From assembly GCF_002262885.1 (NCBI RefSeq), contig NZ_NKYF01000004.1, positions 710 through 64,709 of the forward strand: a stretch of 64,000 nt of DNA. Direction: 5' to 3'. This DNA comes from Pseudonocardia sp. MH-G8. Lineage in GTDB: Bacteria > Actinomycetota > Actinomycetes > Mycobacteriales > Pseudonocardiaceae. Positions 8,217 to 15,529 of this stretch are shown in pieces; the first letter of the stretch is position 1, and every line of letters starts with the position of its first letter. The notes beneath the pieces were generated by a model, which saw only the letters and a list, made by a program, of their open reading frames with translations, was not told the DNA's origin and searched no databases. The translations under genes and the position numbers were made by a program.

Positions 8217-9137
8217 TCATCGGGGGTTGCCGGCTCGCCAGGCGACGTAGTCGGCGACCGCCGCGGCGACGTCGAAGGCCGGCGCGAAGCCGGTGTCATG
8301 GGCGAGCCGGGTGATGTCGAGGTAGGGGTCGTCGCCGGGGCCTGCCTGCCGCCCGGGCAGGAGGTCGAGCCGCAGGCCGGGGGTGATCGCCTGGAGTGCG
8401 TCCGCGAGCCGGCGGTGCGTGAACGGCCGGCCGCTGGAGACGTTGTAGGTGTCGTGGCGCAGCGTCGGCGCGGTCGCCAGGAGGGCGATCGCGCGCCCGG
8501 CGTCGGGGGCGTAGCAGCTGTCGCCGCCGTCGTCGGCGTGCAGTGGCGGCGGTTGCTCGCCGCGGAGCACCGCGCTGATGTAGGGCGGGATGGGGTTGAA
8601 CGGTGATGCCGGGTCCATCAGCGGACCCCAGATGCTGCCGATGCGCAGCACGACCGGCTGGACCCCGCTGCCCGCGAGGCTGTGCGTGGTGAGCGGTTCG
8701 ACGGCCTTCTTGAACGCGATGATCAGGTGCGGCAGCGTCGCGGTGGGCAGCGCGAGGTCCTCCGTCCACGGGATCTCGCTGCGTCCGATGTAGACGCCGA
8801 GGCTGCTGGCCACGGCGAACCGGCGCACGCCCCAGGCGCGGGCGGCGTCCAGCGCGTTGAGCAGCCCGGCCGTGTCCGTGCGGAAGAACCGGACCGGGTC
8901 CGCGTCGGGGACGGTGCCGGCGAGGTGGACGACGTCGCTGATCCGGTGGCGCCCGCCGAGCGCGAGGAAGGCGTCCCGGTCGGTGACGTCGAGGGGCTCC
9001 ACGGTGACCCTGCCGTCGAGGAACGGCGGGACCTCGGTGCGGTGGTGCGCGGTGACGACGACCTCATGCCCGAGGTCGACGAGCGCGCGGGCGGTGTGGG
9101 CGCCGATCATGCCGAGCCCGCCGGTCACGAGGATCAT
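8217..9137 (-). CDS. NAD-dependent epimerase/dehydratase (extended SDR)
   Basis: The 306-aa product opens MILVTGGLGMIGAHTARAL, a canonical Rossmann site. DVVHLAGTVPDADP follows, and the catalytic region includes SSLGVYIG; the YxxxK position is not standard (AFKKAVEPL). It resembles sugar-nucleotide epimerases acting in catabolic settings. ATG 9137 follows AGAGG. It overlaps the ribosome-binding site of the PPOX gene, forming a two-gene operon. The AraC-type regulator upstream on the same strand (9260-10093) is a candidate controller. Confidence 0.85.
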   Translation of the reverse strand: MILVTGGLGMIGAHTARALVDLGHEVVVTAHHRTEVPPFLDGRVTVEPLDVTDRDAFLALGGRHRISDVVHLAGTVPDADPVRFFRTDTAGLLNALDAARAWGVRRFAVASSLGVYIGRSEIPWTEDLALPTATLPHLIIAFKKAVEPLTTHSLAGSGVQPVVLRIGSIWGPLMDPASPFNPIPPYISAVLRGEQPPPLHADDGGDSCYAPDAGRAIALLATAPTLRHDTYNVSSGRPFTHRRLADALQAITPGLRLDLLPGRQAGPGDDPYLDITRLAHDTGFAPAFDVAAAVADYVAWRAGNPR

Positions 9138-9229
9138 CTGGACACCTCTTTCGGTGGTGCTCCCGGCCACGTCGGGCACGAGCCGAAACTATGCGTGGCA
9201 CGCGGCCGGTTCTTGAACGAATCGCGCAA

Positions 9230-9268
9230 GGTCAGACGCCCAGGGTCAGACGCCCAGGGTCAGACGCG
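9230..9268. repeat. 14-bp tandem repeat, 2.8 copies
   Basis: The unit ggtcagacgcccag occurs at 9230-9243 and 9244-9257, with a partial third copy from 9258. The third copy contributes the stop codon and last codons of the AraC-type gene, so copy-number change would only alter downstream non-coding sequence. Confidence 0.8.
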
Positions 9269-10093
9269 CAGCGGCGGCCTGCTCCGGGTGGCGAGGAAGG
9301 GCGCGTAGGACGCGGAATGCTCGTGGCCGCAGGCGCAGCGGTCGATGTCGCCACCGAGGAGCCGGCGCGGGGTGAGGCCGGTCAGGCGGAGGCACTCCCG
9401 GCTCAGGTGCGCCTGGTCGGCGTAGCCGACATCGACAGCCAGGCCCGCCACGCCGTCGGCGCCACGTCGACCCGAGGCGGTGGCGCCGGCCTGGACGAGC
9501 GCGAGGAAGCCCTGGAAGCGCAAGGTCCGCTGGAGGGTCTTGGGCCCCACCCCCACCGCGTGCAGGCAGCGGCGGCGCAGCTGGCTCGCCGAGAGCGCCA
9601 GGTGGCCGGCCAGACCGGCGATGTCGACCGGGTGCCAGGGCATCAGCGCGTTCACGGCCTCGCCCACCAGCGGGTCCACGCGGACCACCCTCCGGAACTC
9701 CTGCAGGAGGTGGGCCTGCAGGACCATGAGCGCCCGCTCGGGCGTCCCGGCCAGGGCCATCGACTCCGCAAGGCGCTCCACCGGGCTCCCCCACAGCTGC
9801 GCCAGGCCCAGGCTCTGATCCACCAGGTCGTCGAGCACCGTCGGCAGGAGCGGCGCCGACCCGGGCCGGAACCGCACACCCACGATGGTGGTGTGCGGCG
9901 GGATGACCTCGATCCGCGGGCCGGTCAGCGGACCGACCAGCTGCGGACGGCCCCCGATCGGGAAGTGGATCTCGACGCCGCCGGTGGGCAGGTGCCGCTG
10001 CACGTAGCCGGCCTCACCGGTGCGCTGGATCCAGACCGTCCGCACCACGCCGGCCAACCCCGGCAGGGGCGGGTGCTCGACGTAGGACTCCAC
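9260..10093 (-). CDS. AraC-family transcriptional regulator
   Basis: The 277-aa protein has a poorly conserved N-terminal sensing domain (about 1-150, with RHLPTGGVEIHFPIGG) and a C-terminal pair of helix-turn-helix motifs (about 165-265): LAGHLALSASQLRRRCLHAV and VGYADQAHLSRECLRLTG. The second motif, followed by LTPRRLL, matches the AraC signature. The closing segment is Cys/His-containing (DRCACGHEH), which is unusual. It lies upstream of the epimerase-PPOX operon on the same strand and may regulate it. Confidence 0.85.
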   Translation of the reverse strand: MESYVEHPPLPGLAGVVRTVWIQRTGEAGYVQRHLPTGGVEIHFPIGGRPQLVGPLTGPRIEVIPPHTTIVGVRFRPGSAPLLPTVLDDLVDQSLGLAQLWGSPVERLAESMALAGTPERALMVLQAHLLQEFRRVVRVDPLVGEAVNALMPWHPVDIAGLAGHLALSASQLRRRCLHAVGVGPKTLQRTLRFQGFLALVQAGATASGRRGADGVAGLAVDVGYADQAHLSRECLRLTGLTPRRLLGGDIDRCACGHEHSASYAPFLATRSRPPLRV

Positions 10094-10133
10094 TTCGGAA
10101 TCCTGGCACCGAATCGCCGCGAGCGGGTCGACG

Positions 10134-10955
10134 TCACGGCCGCTCGGCCTCCGTGCTCCGCAGGAGCGCGTCGAGGCCGGCGTCGAGGTTCAGCTGACCG
10201 GCGAGCCCGGCGACGAAGTCGCGGTGGCCGTGACGGTCCTCGAGGTGAGCGAGTCCGGCGTCGAGGTCGAGCGCAGACGCCAGAGCCGTCACGTAGACCT
10301 GGTAGTCACGACGGAGATGCGCTTCCCCGGGTTCGGTGAGGAGATCGACGAAATCGGGTGCCGTGGACCCCTCCCGCGTCCTCTCCGCGCGCAGCCGAGC
10401 CAGCGCCCGGTACTGCGCGACGCGCACGGCGCCGGGAGTGGAACCGACGACCTCCGCCGTCTCCTCCGCGGAGAGGCCGACGACGATTCGCAGCACCAGG
10501 ACCTCCCGCTGCGCCTTCGGGAGGGTGCCGAGCATGCGAGTCAGTTCGTCGCGCATGTGCGGCTCGTCGCCGATGTCGACTCGGTCCGGCACATCCGCGA
10601 CCGATACCGACCGGTCGTGGATCGCTCCGCGGAGCGCGTCGGTCACCTTGTGCGCCGTGACGCCGTAGACGAACGCGAGGAACGGACGGCCGCGGGTGCG
10701 ATATGTGGGCAAGGCCGTGAACACCGCCAGACACACCTCCTGCACGACGTCGTCGACCAAGAGGCCCGATCGGTCCCTCCCCAGGCGCGCCCGGCAGTAC
10801 CTTTCGACCAGGGGCCGGATGAAAGCGATCACGGCCTCGACAGCGGCATGGTCGCCGGCAACGGCGCGGTTCAGGAGCTCGTCGCGCACGCCGTGGTTCT
10901 GAGGGGCAGCGGACTCGTCGGCAGCGTCGCGCGCGGTCGGATGCGAGGAGTTCAC
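10134..10955 (-). CDS. ECF-type sigma factor with C-terminal extension (ShbA/SigD-like)
   Basis: A 273-aa sigma-70-family protein. Region 2 runs about 40-115 (VDDVVQEVCLAVFTALPTYR, GRPFLAFVYGVTAHKV) and region 4 about 135-190 (TLPKAQREVLVLRIVVGLSA). The region-2 text resembles the ShbA/SigD group. About 75 residues follow region 4, containing two similar stretches (ALDLDAGLAHLE and QLNLDAGLDALL); this tail is longer than usual and could be a built-in control element. The start ATG overlaps the stop of the upstream sigma gene (ATGA). No anti-sigma gene is adjacent. Confidence 0.85.
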   Translation of the reverse strand: MNSSHPTARDAADESAAPQNHGVRDELLNRAVAGDHAAVEAVIAFIRPLVERYCRARLGRDRSGLLVDDVVQEVCLAVFTALPTYRTRGRPFLAFVYGVTAHKVTDALRGAIHDRSVSVADVPDRVDIGDEPHMRDELTRMLGTLPKAQREVLVLRIVVGLSAEETAEVVGSTPGAVRVAQYRALARLRAERTREGSTAPDFVDLLTEPGEAHLRRDYQVYVTALASALDLDAGLAHLEDRHGHRDFVAGLAGQLNLDAGLDALLRSTEAERP

Positions 10956-11530
10956 CGGGACGCACCGCCGTTCTCCCCGAGGAACCGGGCGACGTCCAGC
11001 TTCGCGTAGCGGTGCGTAGACCGGACGGTCGCCGGCGTCATCCCGAGCGCCTCCGCGATCTCGTCGTAGGTGGCCCCGTCGAGGATGCAGACCATCACCT
11101 GACGGCGACGGAGCGGAAGGCGCTCGAGGAGCTGGACGACCTCGAAACGCTGCTCGAGCTCGTCGAAGTCGGTGTCCGACGAGAGCAGGGGATGGTCGGT
11201 CAGCACGATGTCGGCGACCGGCTCCTCCCGGTTACGGGCAGCCTGGCGGCGGTACGCGTGCATGCAGGTGGTGCGGCACCAGGCCCGGGGGTGGGTGAGC
11301 GTCCCCCAGACCGGAGGGAGCGCCTTGAGCATCGTGTCCTGCACGCAGTCGGCGGCGACGGGGTAGGAGGCGCCCAGCAACCGGAGGAACCCGATCAGCC
11401 CGGGAACGGCTTCGCGGTAGAACTTCGCGAACGCCGCGAGCTCCACCGGATCGTGGACGGCCCGGCTGCTCGGCAGCGCCTGCTCATGAGCCGGCTGCAC
11501 CGGAGCACCCTCTTCGGGCTCACTCGACAT
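10952..11530 (-). CDS. ECF-type RNA polymerase sigma factor
   Basis: The 192-aa protein carries region 2 (about 35-95; AADCVQDTMLKALPPVWGTL, then HPRAWCRTTCMHAYRRQAAR) and region 4 (about 130-185; LPLRRRQVMVCILDGATYDE, IAEALGMTPATVRSTHRYAK). Both promoter-binding regions are intact. It is the first gene of a two-sigma operon, its stop overlapping the next start by 4 bases. No anti-sigma factor is next to it. A diverged fragment of similar sequence lies at 25855-25944. Confidence 0.87.
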   Translation of the reverse strand: MSSEPEEGAPVQPAHEQALPSSRAVHDPVELAAFAKFYREAVPGLIGFLRLLGASYPVAADCVQDTMLKALPPVWGTLTHPRAWCRTTCMHAYRRQAARNREEPVADIVLTDHPLLSSDTDFDELEQRFEVVQLLERLPLRRRQVMVCILDGATYDEIAEALGMTPATVRSTHRYAKLDVARFLGENGGASR

Positions 11531-11683
11531 CAGGCACTCCGGTGTCGTGCATGGGGGGCATCAGGGCGATCCTCTCGGTGGGCGTCGGACTCCTCGTCTC
11601 CTAGAGCCCCCAGCCCTCCGTGGTGTGCATCGGCGAACCGGAATTCTTCGAACTGGTCCGCTCGCCCCTGCAGTACGTTCCGG

Positions 11684-11872
11684 TCAGCGCTCGCCGCCCG
11701 TCGCGCGGATCCGGCTGGCCGCGGCGCGGGCGATGTTCGCCATCGTGCACGGCCAGTGCACGAGCGGCAGGCACCCGGAACAGCGCCCGTCTACCAGGGG
11801 GTGGATGCCCAACATCCGCGGCGTACGCGCACCGGCGACTTCGACCGCGCACTCCCGGTCGGCTACCGCCAT
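11684..11872 (-). CDS. Cys-rich mini-protein, paralogue of 12783-13010
   Basis: A 62-aa product whose C-terminal 40 residues nearly match the protein at 12783-13010: both contain DGRCSGCLPLVHWPCTMANI followed by ARAAA and end in GER. The CxxC and later Cys could bind a metal, or act in a redox role. Proteins with this RCxGC...WPC layout occur beside XRE-type regulators in Pseudonocardiaceae; their function is unknown. It starts 7 bases after the GNAT gene stop and is probably co-transcribed with it. ATG 11872 is the only suitable start. Confidence 0.6.
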   Translation of the reverse strand: MAVADRECAVEVAGARTPRMLGIHPLVDGRCSGCLPLVHWPCTMANIARAAASRIRATGGER

Positions 11873-11879
11873 CCTCGAG

Positions 11880-12365
11880 CTAATCCGTACGGCCGCCGTC
11901 GAGGTTCAGGCGGTAGACCTGTCGAGGCCCACCTTCCGGGCCTGCATCCGCGGGTTCGGCAGCGACGAACCCGAGTCGTTCGTAGAAGGCCCGGGCACCG
12001 CTGATCCACGCCGCGGGATGCTCCTCGGCGAAAGTGATCACCTCGACGGCGGCGCGTGGTTCGTGCACGAACCTGGAGATCGCGTCGGCGATTAGAGCCC
12101 GGCCCACGCCCTGTCGGCGCCCGTGCTCGGCCACGACGAGCCAGTGCACGTGAAAGGTCGGGAACCTCCCGCCGAAGAGCAGCCCACCCCTGAGGCCGGC
12201 CTCCTGCTCGCCATCGACGACGAGTGCGCTGCCCCTCCGGATGTTCCGCACCACTGCGGCCCGGAAGCCCTCGTCCTCCACCATCGGCCCGAACCAGTGC
12301 TCGACCTGCGCAGCCAACTGCAGGTATCCCGACAGATCCTCTCGGCGCGCGGGCCTGGTGATCAC
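11880..12365 (-). CDS. GNAT-family N-acetyltransferase
   Basis: The 161-aa product shows the GNAT core: an N-terminal strand-helix (ITRPARREDLSGYLQLAAQV), the acetyl-CoA loop RRQGVGRALI (Q/RxxGxG/A type), and a late ARAFYERLGFV, the usual motif-B segment. The acceptor is unknown. GTG 12365 opens the domain directly and has GAGGGA about 11 nt upstream; ATG 12410 would add 15 residues. It is followed after 7 bases by the Cys-rich mini-protein gene. Confidence 0.83.
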   Translation of the reverse strand: MITRPARREDLSGYLQLAAQVEHWFGPMVEDEGFRAAVVRNIRRGSALVVDGEQEAGLRGGLLFGGRFPTFHVHWLVVAEHGRRQGVGRALIADAISRFVHEPRAAVEVITFAEEHPAAWISGARAFYERLGFVAAEPADAGPEGGPRQVYRLNLDGGRTD

Positions 12366-12447
12366 GGATGCATTGTCCCTCAGCTCCGGTGGAGGCTTCT
12401 GGCTCGGCATCGGCCTGCTCGCGCGGACGAATCGGGCGCCGATTAGA

Positions 12448-12522
12448 TGATCCCGACCGTCTGCCGCTGCGGCTCGATCACGGCTACGACGCGCCCCAAC
12501 GGGCTGTCGGCGGAGGCGAGGG
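12448..12522 (-). pseudogene. Debris of a PPOX-type gene with internal deletion
   Basis: Plus-strand 12449-12495 matches 7829-7875 (the 3' end of the PPOX gene) at about 45 of 47 positions, including gatcccgaccgtctgccgct. Directly after it, aacgggctgtcggcgg matches the PPOX gene near 7991-8006, so about 115 bases of the parent are missing. No reading frame survives. It is a copy of either this PPOX gene or a close relative. Confidence 0.7.
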
Positions 12523-12571
12523 ACGGCCGCGCCGGCCGCCCAGCGGGGAGGAGCGGTCCGGGGCGGACACC

Positions 12572-12796
12572 TCACGGGTACGCGGAGCGCACGACCTCCG
12601 CGGAGGGTGACGACCCGGCCTCCACCACCGCCAGCGCCATCTCCCGCCGCGCCTGCTCCTCGGACTCGGCGAACCCTGACAGTTCGGTGGACGTGCACGG
12701 GCGCCACGCGTTCCACCACCACCGTCGCCGCCGCTCGACGTAGATCACGCAGGTGTCCCACACGGTGTCGACGGCCGCGCTGTCAGCGCTCGCCAT
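12572..12796 (-). CDS. Small protein of unknown function, coupled to Cys-rich gene
   Basis: A 74-aa product with an aromatic/basic centre (YVERRRRWWWNAWRP) and an acidic helical tail (SGFAESEEQARREMALAVVE). The W-x-AW-RP and SGFAxSEExAR pattern resembles short actinobacterial proteins found near XRE regulators, with no known role. ATG 12796 lies inside the preceding Cys-rich gene, which ends at 12783, giving a 14-bp overlap and implying coupled translation. No homology-based function can be given. Confidence 0.6.
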   Translation of the reverse strand: MASADSAAVDTVWDTCVIYVERRRRWWWNAWRPCTSTELSGFAESEEQARREMALAVVEAGSSPSAEVVRSAYP

Positions 12797-13010
12797 GGAC
12801 CGGGTGTCTCCGCGCCGCAGCGGCGCGCGCGATGTTCGCCATCGTGCACGGCCAGTGCACCAGCGGTAGGCACCCAGAGCAGCGCCCATCCCCACGGGGG
12901 CGGTGGATGTTCAACATCCGCTCGACGGCTCCGGGCTGCGCGGCGAGGAAGCGCGCCGCGGCGTCGATACAGCCGGCCACGCCTGGCGCCGGATCGGGGC
13001 CGCTATGCAT
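12783..13010 (-). CDS. Cys-rich mini-protein (RCSGC...HWPC)
   Basis: A 75-aa product. The N-terminal half is a short helix with one Cys (GVAGCIDAAARFLA); the C-terminal half has the Cys pattern DGRCSGCLPLVHWPCTMANI shared almost exactly with the 62-aa protein at 11684-11872. Four Cys in total could ligate a metal. It is divergent from the XRE/TPR regulator gene at 13205 and overlaps the next small gene by 14 bp, so the pair probably forms an operon controlled with that regulator. Confidence 0.65.
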   Translation of the reverse strand: MHSGPDPAPGVAGCIDAAARFLAAQPGAVERMLNIHRPRGDGRCSGCLPLVHWPCTMANIARAAAARRHPVHGER

Positions 13011-13071
13011 GTCGTCTCCAGTGATCGTGCCGGTCAGGACTTGGGACCAGCAGGCGGCTGCGAGGCAACAC

Positions 13072-13204
13072 GCCCGCTCGTCCCAGTGCCCCGAGCATCG
13101 GGCTCTCGGGCCTGTGGAAGGAGGGCACGCCGACGGGCATCTTGGGGCATTCTGTAATCGCTGCATCGCCGAGCGTTGCCGCTACGCTCGCGCCTGGGGG
13201 TGCC
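13072..13204 (+). promoter_or_regulatory. Duplicated upstream block of XRE/TPR gene, copy 1
   Basis: These 133 bases match 15393-15529, ahead of the paralogous regulator gene. Long shared runs include ggcctgtggaaggagggcac, tggggcattctgta, gcatcgccgagcgt and gccgctacgctcgcgc. TACGCT at 13183-13188 is a reasonable -10 element and would put a transcript start just before ATG 13205. A -35 element was not identified. The neighbouring genes on the other side differ, so the block itself looks retained for control of these two regulators. Confidence 0.6.
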
Positions 13205-14494
13205 ATGGAGCCGAACACCAAGCTGCGCACGCTGCGCGAGTCACTCGCTTCTCCCACCTTCTTCGGTGAGGTGATGACCCGCGCAGAACTCGCCGAAGCC
13301 GTCAACGAGCAGCTGTGGCGCACGACGAGTCGACGCTTCGCTCTCGACGCACACACCGTCGCTCGCTACGAACGCGGCACTGTGCGGTGGCCCAATGCCG
13401 CGTACCGCTCGGCCATGCGGGCCGTCCTCGGGGTTAACACCGACGCTGAGCTCGGCTTCCGGCCGACCCCACGCGGCGCGACATCCCCCTCTCTGGCGAC
13501 CCGACCAGCGGTGTCACGGAAGGTGGCAAAGAACAGCGACACTGCTGGTGTGGATCGTCGAGACTTCCTGCGAGTTGGAGTCGCAGCCATCGCGGCCGGC
13601 GCCACCGGCCTCCCCGATCCGGATGTCTACAACGCGGCCCTCGGTCAGTTGCAGGCCCTCGACACCGCCCAAGGTCCGGAGCGGCCGATCCCCGGCGTCA
13701 CCCGACTCCTGCGCGACCTGACGACAGCTCTGGGCACCGCACGGGGAACGGACCGTGCCGCCCTACTCCACACCGGTGCCCGAGCAGCAGAGTTCGCCGG
13801 ATTCCTGTACCGCGATCTTGGTAGGCCGAACCGAAGCCTGTTCTGGCACAACCGAGCGATGGACTGGGCGCAGGAGAACCAGGACCACCCCATGCAGGCA
13901 TACGTCCTGCTGCGGAAGGCACAAGCCGCCTACGACCAGCGCGACGCCGAGCGAATGCTCGGCCTTGCCCGGGCGGCTCGCCGGTTCGACTCCGAGGTAT
14001 CCGCCGGTCTGCGCGCCGAGGTACGCCAGCAGGAAGCTCGTGGTGAGGCGATGCTCGGCCTTCCGGAGCACGGCATCCGCCGCAAGCTCGACGTGGCGAG
14101 GAACCTCATCGCAGACCAGCGGCCGGCCGGCGACGACAGGCCTGGCGGCACCTACAGCTCAACGCTCCTCAACCTGCAAGAAGCGGTGTGTCTCACGGGA
14201 GCCGGACGCCCTCGCGACGCCGTGGCCGCCTACCGCGACTTCCTCGACCGCGACTCATCGTCGGTGCACGACCGCGCCTACTTCTCGACGCTCATGGCCA
14301 CCGCCATGGCACTCAGCGGAGAGCCTGACGAGGCAGCGCGCACTACCACCGCCGCACTCCCGATCGCCGTTCAGACCGGTTCCCGGCGCACCGTCCGCGA
14401 AGCACGCACCACCGCGATCGCGCTCCAGCCATGGAGCAACAGACCTGCGGTCCGGGAGCTGGATCAAGCGCTTGCGAAGCTGCTCAGCCAGTGA
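13205..14494 (+). CDS. XRE-type helix-turn-helix protein with TPR-like C-terminus
   Basis: The 429-aa protein starts with an atypical helix-turn-helix (about 20-85; MTRAELAEAVNEQLW, then LDAHTVARYERGTVRWPNAA). An RRDFLRVG segment and small hydrophobic stretch (about 118-140) follow, a layout frequent in this family though similar to a Tat signal. The rest is a helical TPR-like array with a signalling-type architecture. The 411-aa paralogue at 15530 shares the HTH. ATG 13205 agrees with the paralogue's GTG. The stop overlaps the convergent hydrolase gene by 11 bases. Confidence 0.8.
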   Translation: MEPNTKLRTLRESLASPTFFGEVMTRAELAEAVNEQLWRTTSRRFALDAHTVARYERGTVRWPNAAYRSAMRAVLGVNTDAELGFRPTPRGATSPSLATRPAVSRKVAKNSDTAGVDRRDFLRVGVAAIAAGATGLPDPDVYNAALGQLQALDTAQGPERPIPGVTRLLRDLTTALGTARGTDRAALLHTGARAAEFAGFLYRDLGRPNRSLFWHNRAMDWAQENQDHPMQAYVLLRKAQAAYDQRDAERMLGLARAARRFDSEVSAGLRAEVRQQEARGEAMLGLPEHGIRRKLDVARNLIADQRPAGDDRPGGTYSSTLLNLQEAVCLTGAGRPRDAVAAYRDFLDRDSSSVHDRAYFSTLMATAMALSGEPDEAARTTTAALPIAVQTGSRRTVREARTTAIALQPWSNRPAVRELDQALAKLLSQ

Positions 14495-15284
14495 ACCAGC
14501 GCGCCGTCCGGTCAATCACCGCTCGCTGCCACTCCTGCGTCTGAGGATCGCGGTAGCCAGGGTCGTCGTGCACGGCGATGCCGTGCTGCGCACCCTCGAT
14601 CTCCATCAGCTCGTGCACACCGGACGCTGCCCGCGACGACTCGATCGGGATGAACGTATCCCGCGTTCCGTGCACGAGCAGGGTCGGCGCCTCGACCCGA
14701 GCCAGTTCGGCACGGGCATCGACCCAGAACACCTCGTTCAGCAGCGCCCGGCCGAGCCGGAACGACGGCGAGTGCGCGACGTAGCCATCGGTCACGAGCC
14801 GCTCAGCTCCACTGCCGTCGATGCGGTCGTCCGACCAGTAGTCCTTGTCGTCGATGAACCGCTTCTTGTAGTCGAGCAACGGGTTGAACAGCACCAGCCG
14901 ATCGACCAGCTGTGGACGGCGCGCTGCGAGCATCGCGCAGGCACCCCCCGAAAAGCTCGCGCCGACGACACCGACCGTCCTCAGGCGGACGTCGGAGGCC
15001 AGATACTCCCCCGCGGCTCGCACGTCGTTCGCCACCCCGGCCAGCGTCAAGTCCTCTTGCCGACCGCCGCTCGTGCCGTGCCCTCTGAGGTCGAGGCGCA
15101 GCGACGCCACTCCCGACGCCTCCAGCGCCTCCGCCAGCCGTGTGAAGAAGCCGCCTTCCTCGCGGGTGACACCGCCACCGTGCACGAGGACCACCCCGGC
15201 CACCGGTCGATCCGGGGTCAGCACCGTCGCGGACAGCTCGATCCCGTCCAACGACCTGATCACTACGCTCCCGCTGGGCATCAT
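14484..15284 (-). CDS. Alpha/beta-hydrolase (dienelactone/acyl-peptidase type)
   Basis: A 266-aa hydrolase with VLVHGGG (oxyanion), RLDLRGHGTSGG, nucleophile elbow GASFSGG (Ser about residue 110), acid in HGTRDTFIP and His in GAQHGIAV. The closest general type is the serine aminopeptidase/dienelactone hydrolase-like group. The substrate is unknown. Start ATG 15284; a second ATG follows directly. It is convergent with one XRE/TPR gene and divergent from the other, sharing the intergenic region that holds the duplicated promoter block. Its 5' end is repeated as debris at 20602-20671. Confidence 0.85.
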   Translation of the reverse strand: MMPSGSVVIRSLDGIELSATVLTPDRPVAGVVLVHGGGVTREEGGFFTRLAEALEASGVASLRLDLRGHGTSGGRQEDLTLAGVANDVRAAGEYLASDVRLRTVGVVGASFSGGACAMLAARRPQLVDRLVLFNPLLDYKKRFIDDKDYWSDDRIDGSGAERLVTDGYVAHSPSFRLGRALLNEVFWVDARAELARVEAPTLLVHGTRDTFIPIESSRAASGVHELMEIEGAQHGIAVHDDPGYRDPQTQEWQRAVIDRTARWFTG

Positions 15285-15392
15285 CACGGTCCCATCCTGT
15301 CGTTCGCAGCAGCCAGATCGTTCGTGCCCGGAGGCCATCTCGTGTTGGGGACCGCGAACCACACACCGCCGACCGATGTCTCAGAGAAGTCC

Positions 15393-15529
15393 CGCCCGCT
15401 CGTCCCACCGCTACGAGAATCTGGCTCTCCGGCCTGTGGAAGGAGGGCACACCGGCGGGCAACCTGGGGCATTCTGTAGTCGTCGCATCGCCGAGCGTGG
15501 CCGCTACGCTCGCGCTCGTGGGGGGTGCC
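15393..15529 (+). promoter_or_regulatory. Duplicated upstream block of XRE/TPR gene, copy 2
   Basis: This is the second copy of the block described at 13072-13204, immediately ahead of GTG 15530. The match extends to the start codon and into the first codons (tggagccgaac). The block begins about 110 bases from the divergent hydrolase start, so it could also act on that gene. Confidence 0.6.

Noticed and set aside
13571..13620. Tat signal peptide in the XRE/TPR protein (RRDFLRVG followed by Ala-rich stretch)
   Set aside because: The motif is internal, after a DNA-binding domain at residue about 118, and this family commonly carries it. Export would be incompatible with the HTH.
13751..15479. 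574-aa plus-strand frame across the XRE and hydrolase genes
   Set aside because: It overlaps two well-supported genes in other frames and its translation is low-complexity Arg/Pro/Ser.
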